DNA of 64,000 bases from Alkalihalophilus pseudofirmus (GCF_029094545.1 NZ_CP117835.1:2584001-2648000), one strand, 5' to 3'; positions 28,052 through 37,546 are shown, counted from the stretch's first letter. The notes: generated by a model not told the origin, from the sequence alone. Numbers and translations: made by a program.

Positions 28052-28569
28052 TCGACTAACCCTTCCATTGGATCAATGATAACCTTGTTTTCCTCAAGAT
28101 TAATTTCAATGACAACATCCTCTATATACGGGATTAAAATATCCTTTCCACCGCCTGCACGGCGAATCACCCATACATCATTTGCGCCTGTTTCAATAAT
28201 TTCTTTAATTTGTCCTAAATGCTCGTTTTTCGTTGTATACACTTCACAGCCGATGATTTCATGGTAGTAAAATTCTCCTTCATCTAAATCACTAAGCTGG
28301 TCTTTTGATACATACAACGTGCTGCCTTTAAATTCTTCTACTTGATTGATGGAATCGTACCCTTCAAAAGTAAGAAGATCAAAGTTTTTATGAACTCGAT
28401 GATTTGCTACGACAACAGAGATATGCTTTTTCGTATTAGCATCTACAATCCATAACTCACAGCCTTTAGCGTAACGCTCATCGGGAAAATCCGTAGATGA
28501 GATCACACGAATCTCTCCACGAACACCATGTGTATTTACGATTTTTCCAACCTTTAATAAATCCGCCAT
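28048..28569 (-). CDS. rimM: 16S rRNA processing protein RimM
   Basis: Assists 30S subunit maturation and binds ribosomal protein S19. The N-terminal RimM domain starts [16 protein letters not shown]; the C-terminal PRC-barrel has [12 protein letters not shown] and ends with VIIDPMEGL. Length 173. It overlaps ylqD by one base and trmD by four. Confidence 0.96.
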   Translation of the reverse strand: MADLLKVGKIVNTHGVRGEIRVISSTDFPDERYAKGCELWIVDANTKKHISVVVANHRVHKNFDLLTFEGYDSINQVEEFKGSTLYVSKDQLSDLDEGEFYYHEIIGCEVYTTKNEHLGQIKEIIETGANDVWVIRRAGGGKDILIPYIEDVVIEINLEENKVIIDPMEGLVE

Positions 28570-28973
28570 TACTTTTGCCCACTTCCTCGAATATCTAGAA
28601 TAATTCCATCTTTAACAATGATCTCAAGCGGATCTGATGGATTAACCCACTCATCACCAATAGAGAGCTCTGTCATCGTCTCAACTGTTTCTCCCTTCAA
28701 CTCAGTTCCATTTTGAAGTAAACCAAGCTGATCTAGTTGAAAGGTCAGCGACTTCATTTGCTCTTCTTTTTTTATGCATTCTTCTTTATATCGTTTACGA
28801 ATTGTCTCTTCGTTATGTTTTTGACTCTTTATTGATTTTTGCATTTGAAATGTTAACTGTGCTAATTCTCGTTTGGTTTGGTGTAGTTCAGATTCAAGCT
28901 GCTTTTTAATTTCTTCCTTTTTTACATCTGTTAAAATATACTTTACCTGAGCATTGCGAATTATTTTAAGCAT
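28569..28973 (-). CDS. ylqD: YlqD family protein
   Basis: A 134-residue protein matching the YlqD family in length and place between khpA and rimM. It has a basic N-terminus, a long charged coiled coil (about residues 20-85), and a beta-rich C-terminus with VKDGIILDIRG. No known function; possibly RNA- or ribosome-associated given its operon. Confidence 0.8.
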   Translation of the reverse strand: MLKIIRNAQVKYILTDVKKEEIKKQLESELHQTKRELAQLTFQMQKSIKSQKHNEETIRKRYKEECIKKEEQMKSLTFQLDQLGLLQNGTELKGETVETMTELSIGDEWVNPSDPLEIIVKDGIILDIRGSGQK

Positions 28974-29057
28974 TCATCTAATACTCCTTTATATAAAGAG
29001 TTTAGTTACGTTCTAGTTTACGCTGCTTATCCTATTCTATAAAAGGAGCAGATAAAC

Positions 29058-29088
29058 AAAAAAGGAGAGGTTGCCCTCACCCTTTTTT
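29058..29088 (-). terminator. Terminator after khpA
   Basis: AAAAAAGG-GAGG stem with CCTC-CCTTTTTT around a short loop (one bulge each side). It lies between khpA and ylqD. Confidence 0.7.
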
Positions 29089-29101
29089 GTATTCATGCTG
29101 T

Positions 29102-29335
29102 TTAATCGACGATGTCTAATCGTACTCGCTTGTGCTCAGGCACTGCTGCCGCATAGACAAGCGAGCGCATTGCTTTTGCTGTACGACCTTGCTTGCCAAT
29201 CACTTTACCGACATCACTTGGATGGACAGAAAGTGTGATTGAAAGCATGTCTCCTTCTTGCTGCTCTGTTACTCGAACTTCATCGGGCTCATCAACAAGT
29301 GCTTTTGCAATGTGTTCAACTAAAGACTTCATCAC
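29102..29335 (-). CDS. khpA: KH-domain RNA-binding protein KhpA (YlqC)
   Basis: A 77-residue single KH domain with the GKQGRTAKAM GxxG loop (about residues 47-56). KhpA with KhpB binds RNA and affects cell elongation and division in Firmicutes. It lies 21 bases after rpsP. Confidence 0.93.
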   Translation of the reverse strand: MMKSLVEHIAKALVDEPDEVRVTEQQEGDMLSITLSVHPSDVGKVIGKQGRTAKAMRSLVYAAAVPEHKRVRLDIVD

Positions 29336-29356
29336 ATTCTCCTTTTTGTAGAAGAA

Positions 29357-29629
29357 TTATTTTTGGTTCTTAGCGTTATGAACCTTTTCCATTAAACCAG
29401 CTTTAGAGAATAGGTTACGAACTGTGTCAGAAGGCTTAGCACCTTTTAACATCCAGTCAACAGCCTTATCTTCTTTAAGATCAACTTTAGCTGGTTGAGT
29501 TAATGGGTTGTACGTTCCGATCTCTTCGATGAAACGACCATCACGCGGTGCGCGAGAATCTGCTACTACTACACGATAAAATGGGGCTTTCTTTGAACCC
29601 ATACGTTTTAAACGAATTTTTACTGCCAT
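29357..29629 (-). CDS. rpsP: 30S ribosomal protein S16
   Basis: A 90-residue ribosomal protein. The N-terminus [20 protein letters not shown] and [14 protein letters not shown] are diagnostic. A good ribosome-binding site and its own promoter precede it. Confidence 0.98.
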   Translation of the reverse strand: MAVKIRLKRMGSKKAPFYRVVVADSRAPRDGRFIEEIGTYNPLTQPAKVDLKEDKAVDWMLKGAKPSDTVRNLFSKAGLMEKVHNAKNQK

Positions 29630-29667
29630 TCGTTAGACACCTCCAAAAATAGTTAACACAATGGTAT

Positions 29668-29696
29668 ATAATATCATCAATTTTCTTAGATTTCAA
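29668..29696 (-). promoter_or_regulatory. Sigma-A promoter of rpsP
   Basis: On the minus strand TTGAAA (29691-29696), 17 bp, then TATTAT (29668-29673), about 40 bases before rpsP. Confidence 0.7.
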
Positions 29697-29735
29697 GGTA
29701 ATTTCCTTTACAGTCTAAAAAAAAGGATTTCCTCT

Positions 29736-31094
29736 TTAAAACGGAAGCTTTAAGCCTCCAAAACCTTTACCTTTTTTCTTGCCTTTACCTGATGTCATGT
29801 TAGTCATTTGCTTCATCATTTTCTTCATATCTTCAAACTGCTTCAGCAAACGATTGACATCTTGAATGGTCGTTCCGCTGCCCTTTGCAATACGGCGGCG
29901 TCTGCTTGCATTCATAAGACTCGGATCTTGCTTTTCTGCTTTAGTCATTGATCTGACAATGGCCTCAACACGCACCAGCTGTTTATCATCGACTTTTAGA
30001 TCCTTTAAGCCTTTAGCCTTATTCATTCCAGGCATCATGTTTAGAATTTCATCAAGCGGTCCCATGCTTTTCACTTGATCAAGTTGCTCTAAGAAATCAT
30101 CGAACGTAAAATCCATCGTCCGCATTTTTTTCTCTAGCTCTCTTGCTTTTTCTTCATCCACATTTGATTGTGCTTTTTCAATCAGCGTTAACATATCACC
30201 CATTCCAAGAATTCTCGAGGCCATGCGATCAGGATAAAATGGTTCTAACTGATCGATTTTCTCTCCCATCCCTGCAAACTTAATCGGGGTATTTGTAACG
30301 GCTTTAACTGAAATCGCAGCACCACCGCGTGTATCACCGTCAAGCTTCGTTAACACAACACCTGTTACATCTAGCTGCTCATTAAAACTCTCAGCAACAT
30401 TTACTGCATCTTGACCAGTCATTGCATCAACAACAAGCAGAATTTCATCCGGCTTAGCAATTTCTTTAACCTCTTGAAGCTCTCCCATTAACTCTTCATC
30501 AATGTGAAGACGTCCGGCTGTATCAATCAACACGTAATCATGGTGATCTTCTTTTGCCTTAGCAATCGCTTGTTTGGCAATCTCAACAGGGCTTACTTGA
30601 TCTCCTAGTGAGAATACAGGCATATTTAACTGCTTTCCTAATGTTTCTAATTGTTTTATTGCTGCAGGTCTGTAGATATCAGCTGCTACAAGCATCGGTG
30701 TACGATTATGCTTTTTACGGAGGTGATTGGCAAGTTTTGCAGTAGTGGTGGTTTTACCCGCCCCTTGCAAACCAACCATCATGACAACCGTAGGCGGTTT
30801 ATTGGCAACAGCAATTTTACTTTGCTCGCCGCCCATTAAAGCTGTTAATTCTTCATTAACTACTTTAATAACCATCTGCCCTGGAGTAAGACTTTTCATA
30901 ACTTCCTGCCCGAGTGCTTTTTCTTTCACACTGGCAATAAATTGCTTAACAACTTTAAAGTTAACATCCGCTTCAAGCAGAGCAAGTCGAACTTCACGCA
31001 TCATATCTTTAACGTCTTGTTCACTTACCTTTCCTTTTCCGCGAATCTTAGTTAATGTATCTTGCAGTCGTTCAGCTAAACCTTCAAATGCCAT
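29736..31094 (-). CDS. ffh: Signal recognition particle protein Ffh
   Basis: GTPase that binds 4.5S RNA and signal sequences of nascent membrane proteins and docks with FtsY. The N domain (1-90) precedes the G domain with GLQGAGKTTT (about residues 104-113) and DTAGRL; then comes the Met-rich M domain (about 300-430) with SMGPLDEILNMMPGM. The tail is rich in Gly and Lys. Length 452. The ylxM gene precedes it by eleven bases. Confidence 0.97.
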   Translation of the reverse strand: MAFEGLAERLQDTLTKIRGKGKVSEQDVKDMMREVRLALLEADVNFKVVKQFIASVKEKALGQEVMKSLTPGQMVIKVVNEELTALMGGEQSKIAVANKPPTVVMMVGLQGAGKTTTTAKLANHLRKKHNRTPMLVAADIYRPAAIKQLETLGKQLNMPVFSLGDQVSPVEIAKQAIAKAKEDHHDYVLIDTAGRLHIDEELMGELQEVKEIAKPDEILLVVDAMTGQDAVNVAESFNEQLDVTGVVLTKLDGDTRGGAAISVKAVTNTPIKFAGMGEKIDQLEPFYPDRMASRILGMGDMLTLIEKAQSNVDEEKARELEKKMRTMDFTFDDFLEQLDQVKSMGPLDEILNMMPGMNKAKGLKDLKVDDKQLVRVEAIVRSMTKAEKQDPSLMNASRRRRIAKGSGTTIQDVNRLLKQFEDMKKMMKQMTNMTSGKGKKKGKGFGGLKLPF

Positions 31095-31105
31095 GCTGTC
31101 GCCTC

Positions 31106-31435
31106 CTAATCCAATTTCTCAAGAGATTGAATGTGCTCTATGATCTCTTCAGGAGCCGCGTTGCTTTGGATTGCTGTTCTTAAGTGATTCAATATCTGCT
31201 GGCGTTCTTCAAACCTAACAAGCAGAGACAGCTTTTCTTCATATTCCTCAAGCATCGCTTCTGTACGCTTAATGTTATCATAAACGGCTTGGCGACTAAC
31301 TTCAAACTCTTCGGCAATTTCACCTAAAGAAAAATCATCAAGGTAGTACAATGACATGTATTTTCGTTGTTTAGGTGTTAATAAAGACTGATAAAAATCG
31401 AATAAGTAATTCATTCGAAGCGTTTTGTCCAGCAC
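31106..31435 (-). CDS. ylxM: YlxM, helix-turn-helix protein linked to SRP
   Basis: A sigma-70 region-4-like helix-turn-helix protein that in other Firmicutes associates with the SRP pathway. The conserved start [20 protein letters not shown] is followed by the helix-turn-helix region [21 protein letters not shown] chose the GTG at 31435 because AAGGAG lies at good spacing and the product is then 110 residues, the B. subtilis length; the frame stays open 24 codons upstream, through the promoter. Confidence 0.88.
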   Translation of the reverse strand: MLDKTLRMNYLFDFYQSLLTPKQRKYMSLYYLDDFSLGEIAEEFEVSRQAVYDNIKRTEAMLEEYEEKLSLLVRFEERQQILNHLRTAIQSNAAPEEIIEHIQSLEKLD

Positions 31436-31478
31436 ACCATCCAACTCCTTGTTAAGTGATTTCCCTTTACAAGATAAC

Positions 31479-31507
31479 ATCTTACAGGATAGGGATTTAA
31501 GTGTCAA
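31479..31507 (-). promoter_or_regulatory. Strong sigma-A promoter of ylxM-ffh
   Basis: On the minus strand TTGACA (31502-31507, perfect), 17 bp, then TAAGAT (31479-31484). A perfect inverted repeat flanks its -35 box (next entry). Confidence 0.75.
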
Positions 31508-31537
31508 GTTTTTTTCTTAACAAACTTAAATCCCTAT
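31489..31537. repeat. 14-bp perfect inverted repeat around the ylxM-ffh -35 box
   Basis: ATAGGGATTTAAGT (31489-31502) and ACTTAAATCCCTAT (31524-31537) are exact complements with 21 bases between. One arm fills most of the -10/-35 spacer and the other lies upstream of the -35. No T-run follows, so a terminator for ftsY is unlikely; it looks like paired operator sites. The binding factor is unknown. Confidence 0.75.
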
Positions 31538-31592
31538 GTACCACGCATTAAAGAGACCCCTGATCGCAAAGAGATATACTACATCCTATAAC

Positions 31593-32594
31593 TTAGTCTT
31601 CTATCTCTTCTTTTTCCTGTTCTTCTAAAATATCTTTAAATAGTCCATAGACAAATTGCTCTGCATTAAACGGCTGCAGGTCATCTACTTTTTCACCAAG
31701 ACCGACAAATTTAACAGGAATATCGAGTTCATGCCTGATCGCAAGTACAATACCACCCTTAGCTGTGCCATCAAGCTTCGTTAATACAATACCTGACACA
31801 TCTGTACTCTTGCCGAACGTCTTTGCTTGGCTCATCGCATTTTGACCGGTTGTCGCATCTAATACGAGAAGGACTTCATGAGGAGCAGAAGGAACTTCGC
31901 GCTCAATCACACGCTTCACTTTTTCAAGCTCATTCATTAAATTCACTTTGTTTTGAAGACGGCCTGCTGTATCACAAATTAATACATCCACGCCTCTAGA
32001 CTTAGCGGCTTGAAGCGCATCATACATAACAGCAGCTGGATCTGACCCTTCTTGCTGTTTAATCACGTCAACTCCAACACGTTCTCCCCACACTTCTAGC
32101 TGTTCAATTGCTCCTGCACGGAAAGTGTCGCCAGCTGCAAGCATAACCGATTTCCCGTCCTGCTTCAGGTGATTAGCAAGCTTGCCGATCGTTGTCGTTT
32201 TTCCAACTCCATTAACTCCTACAACTAAAATAACCGTCATTCCGTCTGTTTGAATATTCAATGCGGCATCCTCTTCTTCTTTTTGAAGAAGTTCTGCTAA
32301 TTTCTCTGAAATAACCGGTTGAATATCTTTTGTATCTTTAATGTTGCGGATTCTCACTTCATCTTTTAGGTCATCAATTAAGGTCATGACCGTATTGACG
32401 CCAACATCAGCACCAATCAAAATGTCTTCAAGCTCTTCAAAAAACTCTTCATCTACTTTTCTGTAACGGTAGACAAGTTCGTTCATTTTCGTCGCAAAAG
32501 AATCTCTCGTTTTTTCTAGACCCGTCTTAAATTTGTCAGTCACTTCGGTTGTTTGAGTGGTCAACTTCTCTTTAAGTTTTTTAAAAAAGCTCAT
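31593..32594 (-). CDS. ftsY: Signal recognition particle receptor FtsY
   Basis: Membrane-associated GTPase that receives SRP-ribosome complexes. N domain at about residues 20-100; G domain with GVNGVGKTTTIGKL (about residues 128-141), DTAGRLQ and TKLDGTAKGG. Length 333, without the long acidic domain of E. coli, as in Bacillus. It follows smc by eleven bases. Confidence 0.97.
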   Translation of the reverse strand: MSFFKKLKEKLTTQTTEVTDKFKTGLEKTRDSFATKMNELVYRYRKVDEEFFEELEDILIGADVGVNTVMTLIDDLKDEVRIRNIKDTKDIQPVISEKLAELLQKEEEDAALNIQTDGMTVILVVGVNGVGKTTTIGKLANHLKQDGKSVMLAAGDTFRAGAIEQLEVWGERVGVDVIKQQEGSDPAAVMYDALQAAKSRGVDVLICDTAGRLQNKVNLMNELEKVKRVIEREVPSAPHEVLLVLDATTGQNAMSQAKTFGKSTDVSGIVLTKLDGTAKGGIVLAIRHELDIPVKFVGLGEKVDDLQPFNAEQFVYGLFKDILEEQEKEEIED

Positions 32595-32605
32595 GATTCT
32601 GCCTC

Positions 32606-35600
32606 CTATGTCTCCATTAATTGTTTAGTTTCTTCAAGTCTGACAGAGACCAGCCTTGAGACTCCTGACTCTTGCATGGTCACCCCATATAACACATCAG
32701 CCTCTTCCATTGTACCTTTACGATGAGTAATCACGATAAATTGTGTCGAGCCGCTGAAGTCTTTTAAATAATGTGCAAAACGGCTGACGTTGGCCTCATC
32801 AAGGGCCGCTTCTACTTCATCTAGCACACAAAACGGTACCGGACGAACTTTTAAGATGGCAAATAATAAGGCAATAGCTGTAAGTGCTCTCTCCCCGCCT
32901 GATAATAAGCCAAGATGCTGCAGTTTCTTTCCAGGCGGCCGCACCATGATTTCGACACCCGTTTCAAGAAGGTCATCCGGATTAGTTAAGACGAGATCAG
33001 CTTCCCCGCCTCCAAATAATTCACAAAACACACCTTTAAATTCTTTTTGAATCATGATGTATGTTTCATGGAAACGCTTCGTCATCTCGACATCCATTTC
33101 TTGTATCACATCGTGCAGCGTTCCTTTCGCGCGAAGAAGGTCTGATTGCTGCTCTGTAAGAAAATCATGACGCTCTCTTACTCTTTCGTACTCCTCAATT
33201 GCCCCGATATTCACTGATCCAAGTTCTTCAATAGCTAGCTTTATAAGCTTCACTTTTGTTTTCGCTTGATCAGGCTCAACCGTTAAGCTGTAGGATTCTC
33301 GCGCAGCTTCATACGACAATTCATATTCATTTCTCAAATGATTGAGCCGGCTGTCTAGTTCTACATCAAGGCGGTTTACCCGCACTTCAATTTGACGGCA
33401 TTCATCAGCAATTAATCGGTGTTCACCTTGCTGCATCTTGATCATACTATCAAGAGATGCATACGATTCATCGATCTCTTGCCTTTCTTTCTTTAATTGC
33501 TCGAGTTTGATGGTAATCTCTTGTTTATGCTTTTTATTCGCTTCGATCCTATTCGATATACTGCTCTCGCCATCCGTACGATCAGAAGCTTCCATCTGCA
33601 GCAGGTTCAGCTGATCCTTAAGATCAGAGACATCTTTTGACACTTCATTGTAACGGGCTTCTGTTCCCTCTTTTTGAGCTTTTGCAGATAAATAGCGCTC
33701 CTGTGCGGCTGCATAGTCAATTTTTGCTTGATTTAATTCTTGCAAAATGGTTTCTTTTGATTGCTGCTGCTCTTTTTGCCTTGCTTCTAAATCGCTCACC
33801 TGATGTTCAAGTTGAGCTGCGCTTGCCTTCATCTCTTCTTCATGCTTGTCAAGCTCACGCAAGCGCTCGTCCATTTTTTCTGCTTCTGTGCTGAAACTAG
33901 ACTGCTCACGGTCGTAGCGCTTAAAGCGATCTTCTATGCTGCCTGATTCTAACTCTAACTCCCTCAAACGGGTCTTCGCATCTTGAAAAGCATTCCTCGC
34001 CTGTTCTCCATTTGTTTTAAGAGTCTCTAATTGCGTTTCAAGCGACTGCATTTCTCTTTTTGATTCTTTCACTTCTGTTTCAAGCGCAGCAGCTGAACTT
34101 TTTAGTTTATTTAGTTTCGCCACTAATTCATCGAGCTCGCGTTTACGGCCAAGGAGCGGTGTTTGCTTTTGTTTAATGCTTCCGCCAGTCATAGAACCAC
34201 CTGGATTAACCACATCCCCCTCAAGGGTGACGACGCGGTATCTATGGTTAAGCATTCTTGCTATTTTATTGGCCCCTTCTAAGTCACGAGCAATAATAAC
34301 TTGACCAAGAAGCTGCGAAAACAGTTGGTGGTACTGTTCTTCGTATGTTAATAGCTTAGAGGCGATCCCGACAAAAGCTGGTTCCTGTGTTAGGGAATGA
34401 AGCAGGTGATCGGGAAGCTGTCTCTCTTTCATAACCGGCAAAGGCAGGAACGTGGCTCGGCCAAGACGATGTTGTTTAAGAAAAGTAATGGCTCCCCTAG
34501 CACTTTTCTCACTCTCAACAACGATGTGCTGTGAAGCAGCTCCTAATGCTATTTCAAGAGCTGTCTCATATTCTTTTGGTACGGTAGTTAATTCTGCAAC
34601 CGCCCCAACAATCCCTTCAAGCTTCCCTTCTCTGGCCTTCAGGATTTCTTTTACCCCGTGAAAGAACCCAGAAAAGTCAGCTTGCATTTCTTCAAGCACC
34701 TCTGCCCTTGACTGCATTTTTTGAATGAGCTGATAGGCTTCATAAAGTTTAGATTCACGCTTTTGGTAACGTGTTCTTACTTGATCTAATTGGGTTTGAC
34801 TTTTGCGATACTGGTCTATATTTTGTTCTAGTTCACGTTCTTTCACTTCAACTTCTACTTTTGCTTCATTCAACCTGCTAGAAAGCTGCTCGCGGCCTTT
34901 AAGCAGGTCTTGATTTTCATCTTCTAACCTTGATTGTTTAAATGCTTGCTGCCTTTTTTGTTCGACCAAGTAATGGCGCTCATTTCGAATCGATGCTTGT
35001 TCATTAAGGACTTCAATATAATCTGATTTCAAACGATCTAACTCTTTATTAACATCTTTTTCAGTTAGCTTTAATCGTTTTTCTTGTTCTGTAATTTCTT
35101 CATTTAAAGATTTAACAATGGATTGGGCGGATATCACCTTATCTTCTTGCTCAGTAAGCTCGGCCAAAAGCGCTGCTTGTTGTTCACAAATCCGCTCTAT
35201 TGACTTCTCTAACTGTTCTTTATTTTGAGAAGCATTTTTCTTTCGTTCTTTTAATACTTCTCGCTTCCCTTCATTTTTCTCAAGTTCTTCACTCACTGCG
35301 AGCAAGTTTGCCTGCGTTACGCTGAGCTCTTGATCTAAATGTTTAGAGCGCTCTCTAAGATTCTCAAGTTCTTCTTCCATCTCAATAAGCTTTTGATGTC
35401 TTTTATCATGCTCTTGATGCAAGCTTTGGAGTTTTTCCTTTTCACTGTTCCAATCTTGATGCAGCTCTTCGATTTCGTGCACCATTAAAGCGATCTCTAC
35501 TTCTTTTAATTCTTCTTTTTTCTCCAAGTAATCTTTAGCGATCGAAGCCTGAATCTCCAACGGTTCTACTTGTGCCTTCAATTCATGAAGAATATCTTCA

Positions 35601-36172
35601 ACACGCAGTAAGTTATCTTGTGTTTCAGTTAATCGCTTTTCTGCTTTAACTTTTCTCGTCTTATACTTAAGGACACCTGCAGCTTCCTCAAATATCACTC
35701 GGCGATCTTCTGCCTTGCTGCTTAAAATCTCCTCTACTTTCCCTTGTCCAATAATGGAGTAAGCTTCTCTGCCAAGCCCCGAGTCTAAAAACAAATCGAT
35801 AATATCTTTTAATCGACATGGCTGCTTATTAATTAAGTATTCACTATCACCAGAACGATAGACCCGTCTTGTGACACTCACTTCACTATAATCAATCGAT
35901 AAGTGCTGATCCTCATTATCTAAAATCAAGCTGACCTCTGCGTAGTTTAACCGCTTGCGCGTATCACTTCCGGCAAAAATAATATCTTCCATTTTCGAAC
36001 CGCGCAGTGACTTAGCAGATTGTTCACCAAGCACCCATCTAACCGCATCTGATATGTTACTTTTCCCACTCCCATTTGGACCGACTACTGCTGTGACCCC
36101 TGGGACAAATTCAATATTCATTTGTTCTGCAAATGATTTAAATCCTACGACCTCTAGTCGTTTGAGGAACAT
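32606..36172 (-). CDS. smc: Chromosome segregation ATPase SMC
   Basis: Condensin subunit that organises and segregates the chromosome with ScpA and ScpB. Walker A GPNGSGKSNI is at about residues 31-40. Long coiled coils flank the hinge (about 500-680, with GRATFLPLPV and PGGSMTGGS). The signature LSGGERALTAIALLFAI and Walker B FCVLDEVEAALDEANV are near the C-terminus. Length 1188 is normal. Usually rnc-smc-ftsY are adjacent; here a divergent yfkK-like gene separates rnc from smc. Confidence 0.98.
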   Translation of the reverse strand: MFLKRLEVVGFKSFAEQMNIEFVPGVTAVVGPNGSGKSNISDAVRWVLGEQSAKSLRGSKMEDIIFAGSDTRKRLNYAEVSLILDNEDQHLSIDYSEVSVTRRVYRSGDSEYLINKQPCRLKDIIDLFLDSGLGREAYSIIGQGKVEEILSSKAEDRRVIFEEAAGVLKYKTRKVKAEKRLTETQDNLLRVEDILHELKAQVEPLEIQASIAKDYLEKKEELKEVEIALMVHEIEELHQDWNSEKEKLQSLHQEHDKRHQKLIEMEEELENLRERSKHLDQELSVTQANLLAVSEELEKNEGKREVLKERKKNASQNKEQLEKSIERICEQQAALLAELTEQEDKVISAQSIVKSLNEEITEQEKRLKLTEKDVNKELDRLKSDYIEVLNEQASIRNERHYLVEQKRQQAFKQSRLEDENQDLLKGREQLSSRLNEAKVEVEVKERELEQNIDQYRKSQTQLDQVRTRYQKRESKLYEAYQLIQKMQSRAEVLEEMQADFSGFFHGVKEILKAREGKLEGIVGAVAELTTVPKEYETALEIALGAASQHIVVESEKSARGAITFLKQHRLGRATFLPLPVMKERQLPDHLLHSLTQEPAFVGIASKLLTYEEQYHQLFSQLLGQVIIARDLEGANKIARMLNHRYRVVTLEGDVVNPGGSMTGGSIKQKQTPLLGRKRELDELVAKLNKLKSSAAALETEVKESKREMQSLETQLETLKTNGEQARNAFQDAKTRLRELELESGSIEDRFKRYDREQSSFSTEAEKMDERLRELDKHEEEMKASAAQLEHQVSDLEARQKEQQQSKETILQELNQAKIDYAAAQERYLSAKAQKEGTEARYNEVSKDVSDLKDQLNLLQMEASDRTDGESSISNRIEANKKHKQEITIKLEQLKKERQEIDESYASLDSMIKMQQGEHRLIADECRQIEVRVNRLDVELDSRLNHLRNEYELSYEAARESYSLTVEPDQAKTKVKLIKLAIEELGSVNIGAIEEYERVRERHDFLTEQQSDLLRAKGTLHDVIQEMDVEMTKRFHETYIMIQKEFKGVFCELFGGGEADLVLTNPDDLLETGVEIMVRPPGKKLQHLGLLSGGERALTAIALLFAILKVRPVPFCVLDEVEAALDEANVSRFAHYLKDFSGSTQFIVITHRKGTMEEADVLYGVTMQESGVSRLVSVRLEETKQLMET

Positions 36173-36264
36173 AATCCTTCCCCCTAACCTTGTTTAACAA
36201 CTTTCCTATTTTACCATAATACCTGTATGAATACATCCGTCTCTTCACGCAGGATCCTGCTCCT

Positions 36265-36292
36265 TAGATCATACTCAATAGATCATACTCAA
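36265..36292. repeat. Tandem 14-bp duplication
   Basis: TAGATCATACTCAA occurs twice in exact tandem between smc and the divergent yfkK-like gene. It lies upstream of both genes' likely promoter zones. Confidence 0.85.
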
Positions 36293-36320
36293 TTTAAATT
36301 AAACTCAGTTTCTTTAAACG

Positions 36321-36348
36321 TTGTAGGACAAATAGACCCTCGTATGAT
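36321..36348 (+). promoter_or_regulatory. Candidate promoter of the yfkK-like gene
   Basis: On the plus strand TTGTAG (36321-36326), 16 bp, then TATGAT (36343-36348), about 40 bases before the ATG. Confidence 0.5.
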
Positions 36349-36386
36349 ACGATAGAATTTGACTAATTTATAGATGAGGTGTAAAT

Positions 36387-36611
36387 ATGGATCTCTCCAC
36401 TACAAGCCGTGAAAATATTGAGTATATGATTGAAGAAATTAAGACGAAGTTACAAATTGTAAATGCCGGTGCACTAAATGCAAAGAGTTTTGACACAGAT
36501 CAGTATGAAGACCTTCGTGATATTTATGAAATGATTATGAGCAAACAATCCTTTTCTGTAAGTGAACTGGATGCAATTGTTTCAGAGCTAGGCAAAATGA
36601 GAAAACGCTAA
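36387..36611 (+). CDS. yfkK: UPF0435 family protein (YfkK-like, DUF1128)
   Basis: A 74-residue acidic protein matching the UPF0435/YfkK family of Firmicutes: NIEYMIEEIKTKLQIVNAG, then YEDLRDIYEMIMSKQSFSVS and IVSELGKM. Function unknown; predicted all-helical and cytoplasmic. It has a good ribosome-binding site (GAGGTG), its own promoter and a shared terminator, so it is a stand-alone gene on the opposite strand to its neighbours. In B. subtilis yfkK lies elsewhere. Confidence 0.88.
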   Translation: MDLSTTSRENIEYMIEEIKTKLQIVNAGALNAKSFDTDQYEDLRDIYEMIMSKQSFSVSELDAIVSELGKMRKR

Positions 36612-36612
36612 T

Positions 36613-36655
36613 AAAAAACGTGCCTTCCATAACTCATGGATCAGGCACGTTTTTT
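36613..36655. terminator. Bidirectional terminator between yfkK and rnc
   Basis: AAAAAACGTGCCT pairs with AGGCACGTTTTTT around a 17-base loop; it serves both converging genes. Confidence 0.9.
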
Positions 36656-36660
36656 AATGT

Positions 36661-37452
36661 CTACTTATCTTTTTTCTCGCTCAGCTTGATAAGAGCTTGC
36701 TGGGCTGCGTGTTGTTCGGCTTCTTTTTTAGAACGGCCAGAACCAACACCTAACTTACTTTCATTTAATTGTACTTCTGATACAAACTCACGATTATGTG
36801 CTGGTCCGATTTCTTGGACAATCACATATTGAATCTGACCGAGGTTATCTCTTTGAATAAACTCTTGCAGCTGACTTTTAAAATCCATCATATGAGAAAA
36901 AGCACCATCGTTAATTTTAGGATACATCGTTTGACTTAAAAATTTATAAACTGCTTCTAAATCTTGATCTAGATACAGGGCGCCGATAAAGGATTCAAAC
37001 ACATCGGCGAGCAGGGCTGGTCTATTGCGGCCGCCCGTCATCTCTTCCCCTTTACCTAATAAAACAAGCTCTCCAAACTCAAGCTCTTCGGCAAAACGGG
37101 CTAATGATGGCTCACATACAATAGAAGCACGAAGCTTCGTCATTTCCCCTTCACTCATCGAGTTGAATTTCTTATAAAGAAATTGTGAAACAGCTAGTTC
37201 AAGTACAGCGTCCCCTAAAAATTCAAGTCTTTCGTTATCCTGAAACGAGTAGATACGGTGCTCATTCACATAGGATGAATGAGTAAATGCTTGGATGAGT
37301 AGCTTACGATTTTCAAAAGTCAGATCAATTTTCAAAAGCAAATCATCAAATTGCTTTTTTTGTTCTTCGGTCAAAGTGAGTCGGCGATTATGACGCCGGC
37401 GATCGTAATAATTCGATCTCGGTTTACGGTGGTTCTTAGAAGATTGCGGCAT
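36661..37452 (-). CDS. rnc: Ribonuclease III
   Basis: Cleaves double-stranded RNA in rRNA and mRNA processing. The catalytic signature [14 protein letters not shown] is at about residues 69-82; the C-terminal double-stranded RNA-binding domain has [21 protein letters not shown] basic N-terminal tail of about 25 residues is present. Length 263. The ATG follows GGAGG; an open frame continues upstream without such a site. Confidence 0.96.
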   Translation of the reverse strand: MPQSSKNHRKPRSNYYDRRRHNRRLTLTEEQKKQFDDLLLKIDLTFENRKLLIQAFTHSSYVNEHRIYSFQDNERLEFLGDAVLELAVSQFLYKKFNSMSEGEMTKLRASIVCEPSLARFAEELEFGELVLLGKGEEMTGGRNRPALLADVFESFIGALYLDQDLEAVYKFLSQTMYPKINDGAFSHMMDFKSQLQEFIQRDNLGQIQYVIVQEIGPAHNREFVSEVQLNESKLGVGSGRSKKEAEQHAAQQALIKLSEKKDK

Positions 37453-37510
37453 GTTGACCTCCAACACTATGAAAATGTACTTGTTTGGGATTATCTGTTT
37501 TTGTAAAGCA

Positions 37511-37537
37511 AGTCCCACATGATTTGCATATGGGACT
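37511..37537 (-). other. Hairpin between acpP and rnc
   Basis: AGTCCCATATG pairs with CATGTGGGACT (one G-U pair, five-base loop) in the acpP-rnc gap. The T-run after it is poor, so it may attenuate or be a processing site, possibly for RNase III itself; that is speculation. Confidence 0.5.
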
Positions 37538-37546
37538 CCTCACCAA

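Noticed and set aside
31436..31507. Longer N-terminus for YlxM
   Set aside because: The extra codons run through the promoter -10 and -35 boxes, and the GTG at 31435 gives the family length.
31489..31537. Intrinsic terminator of ftsY
   Set aside because: No T-run follows the stem on the minus strand and the 21-base loop contains the promoter -35 box.
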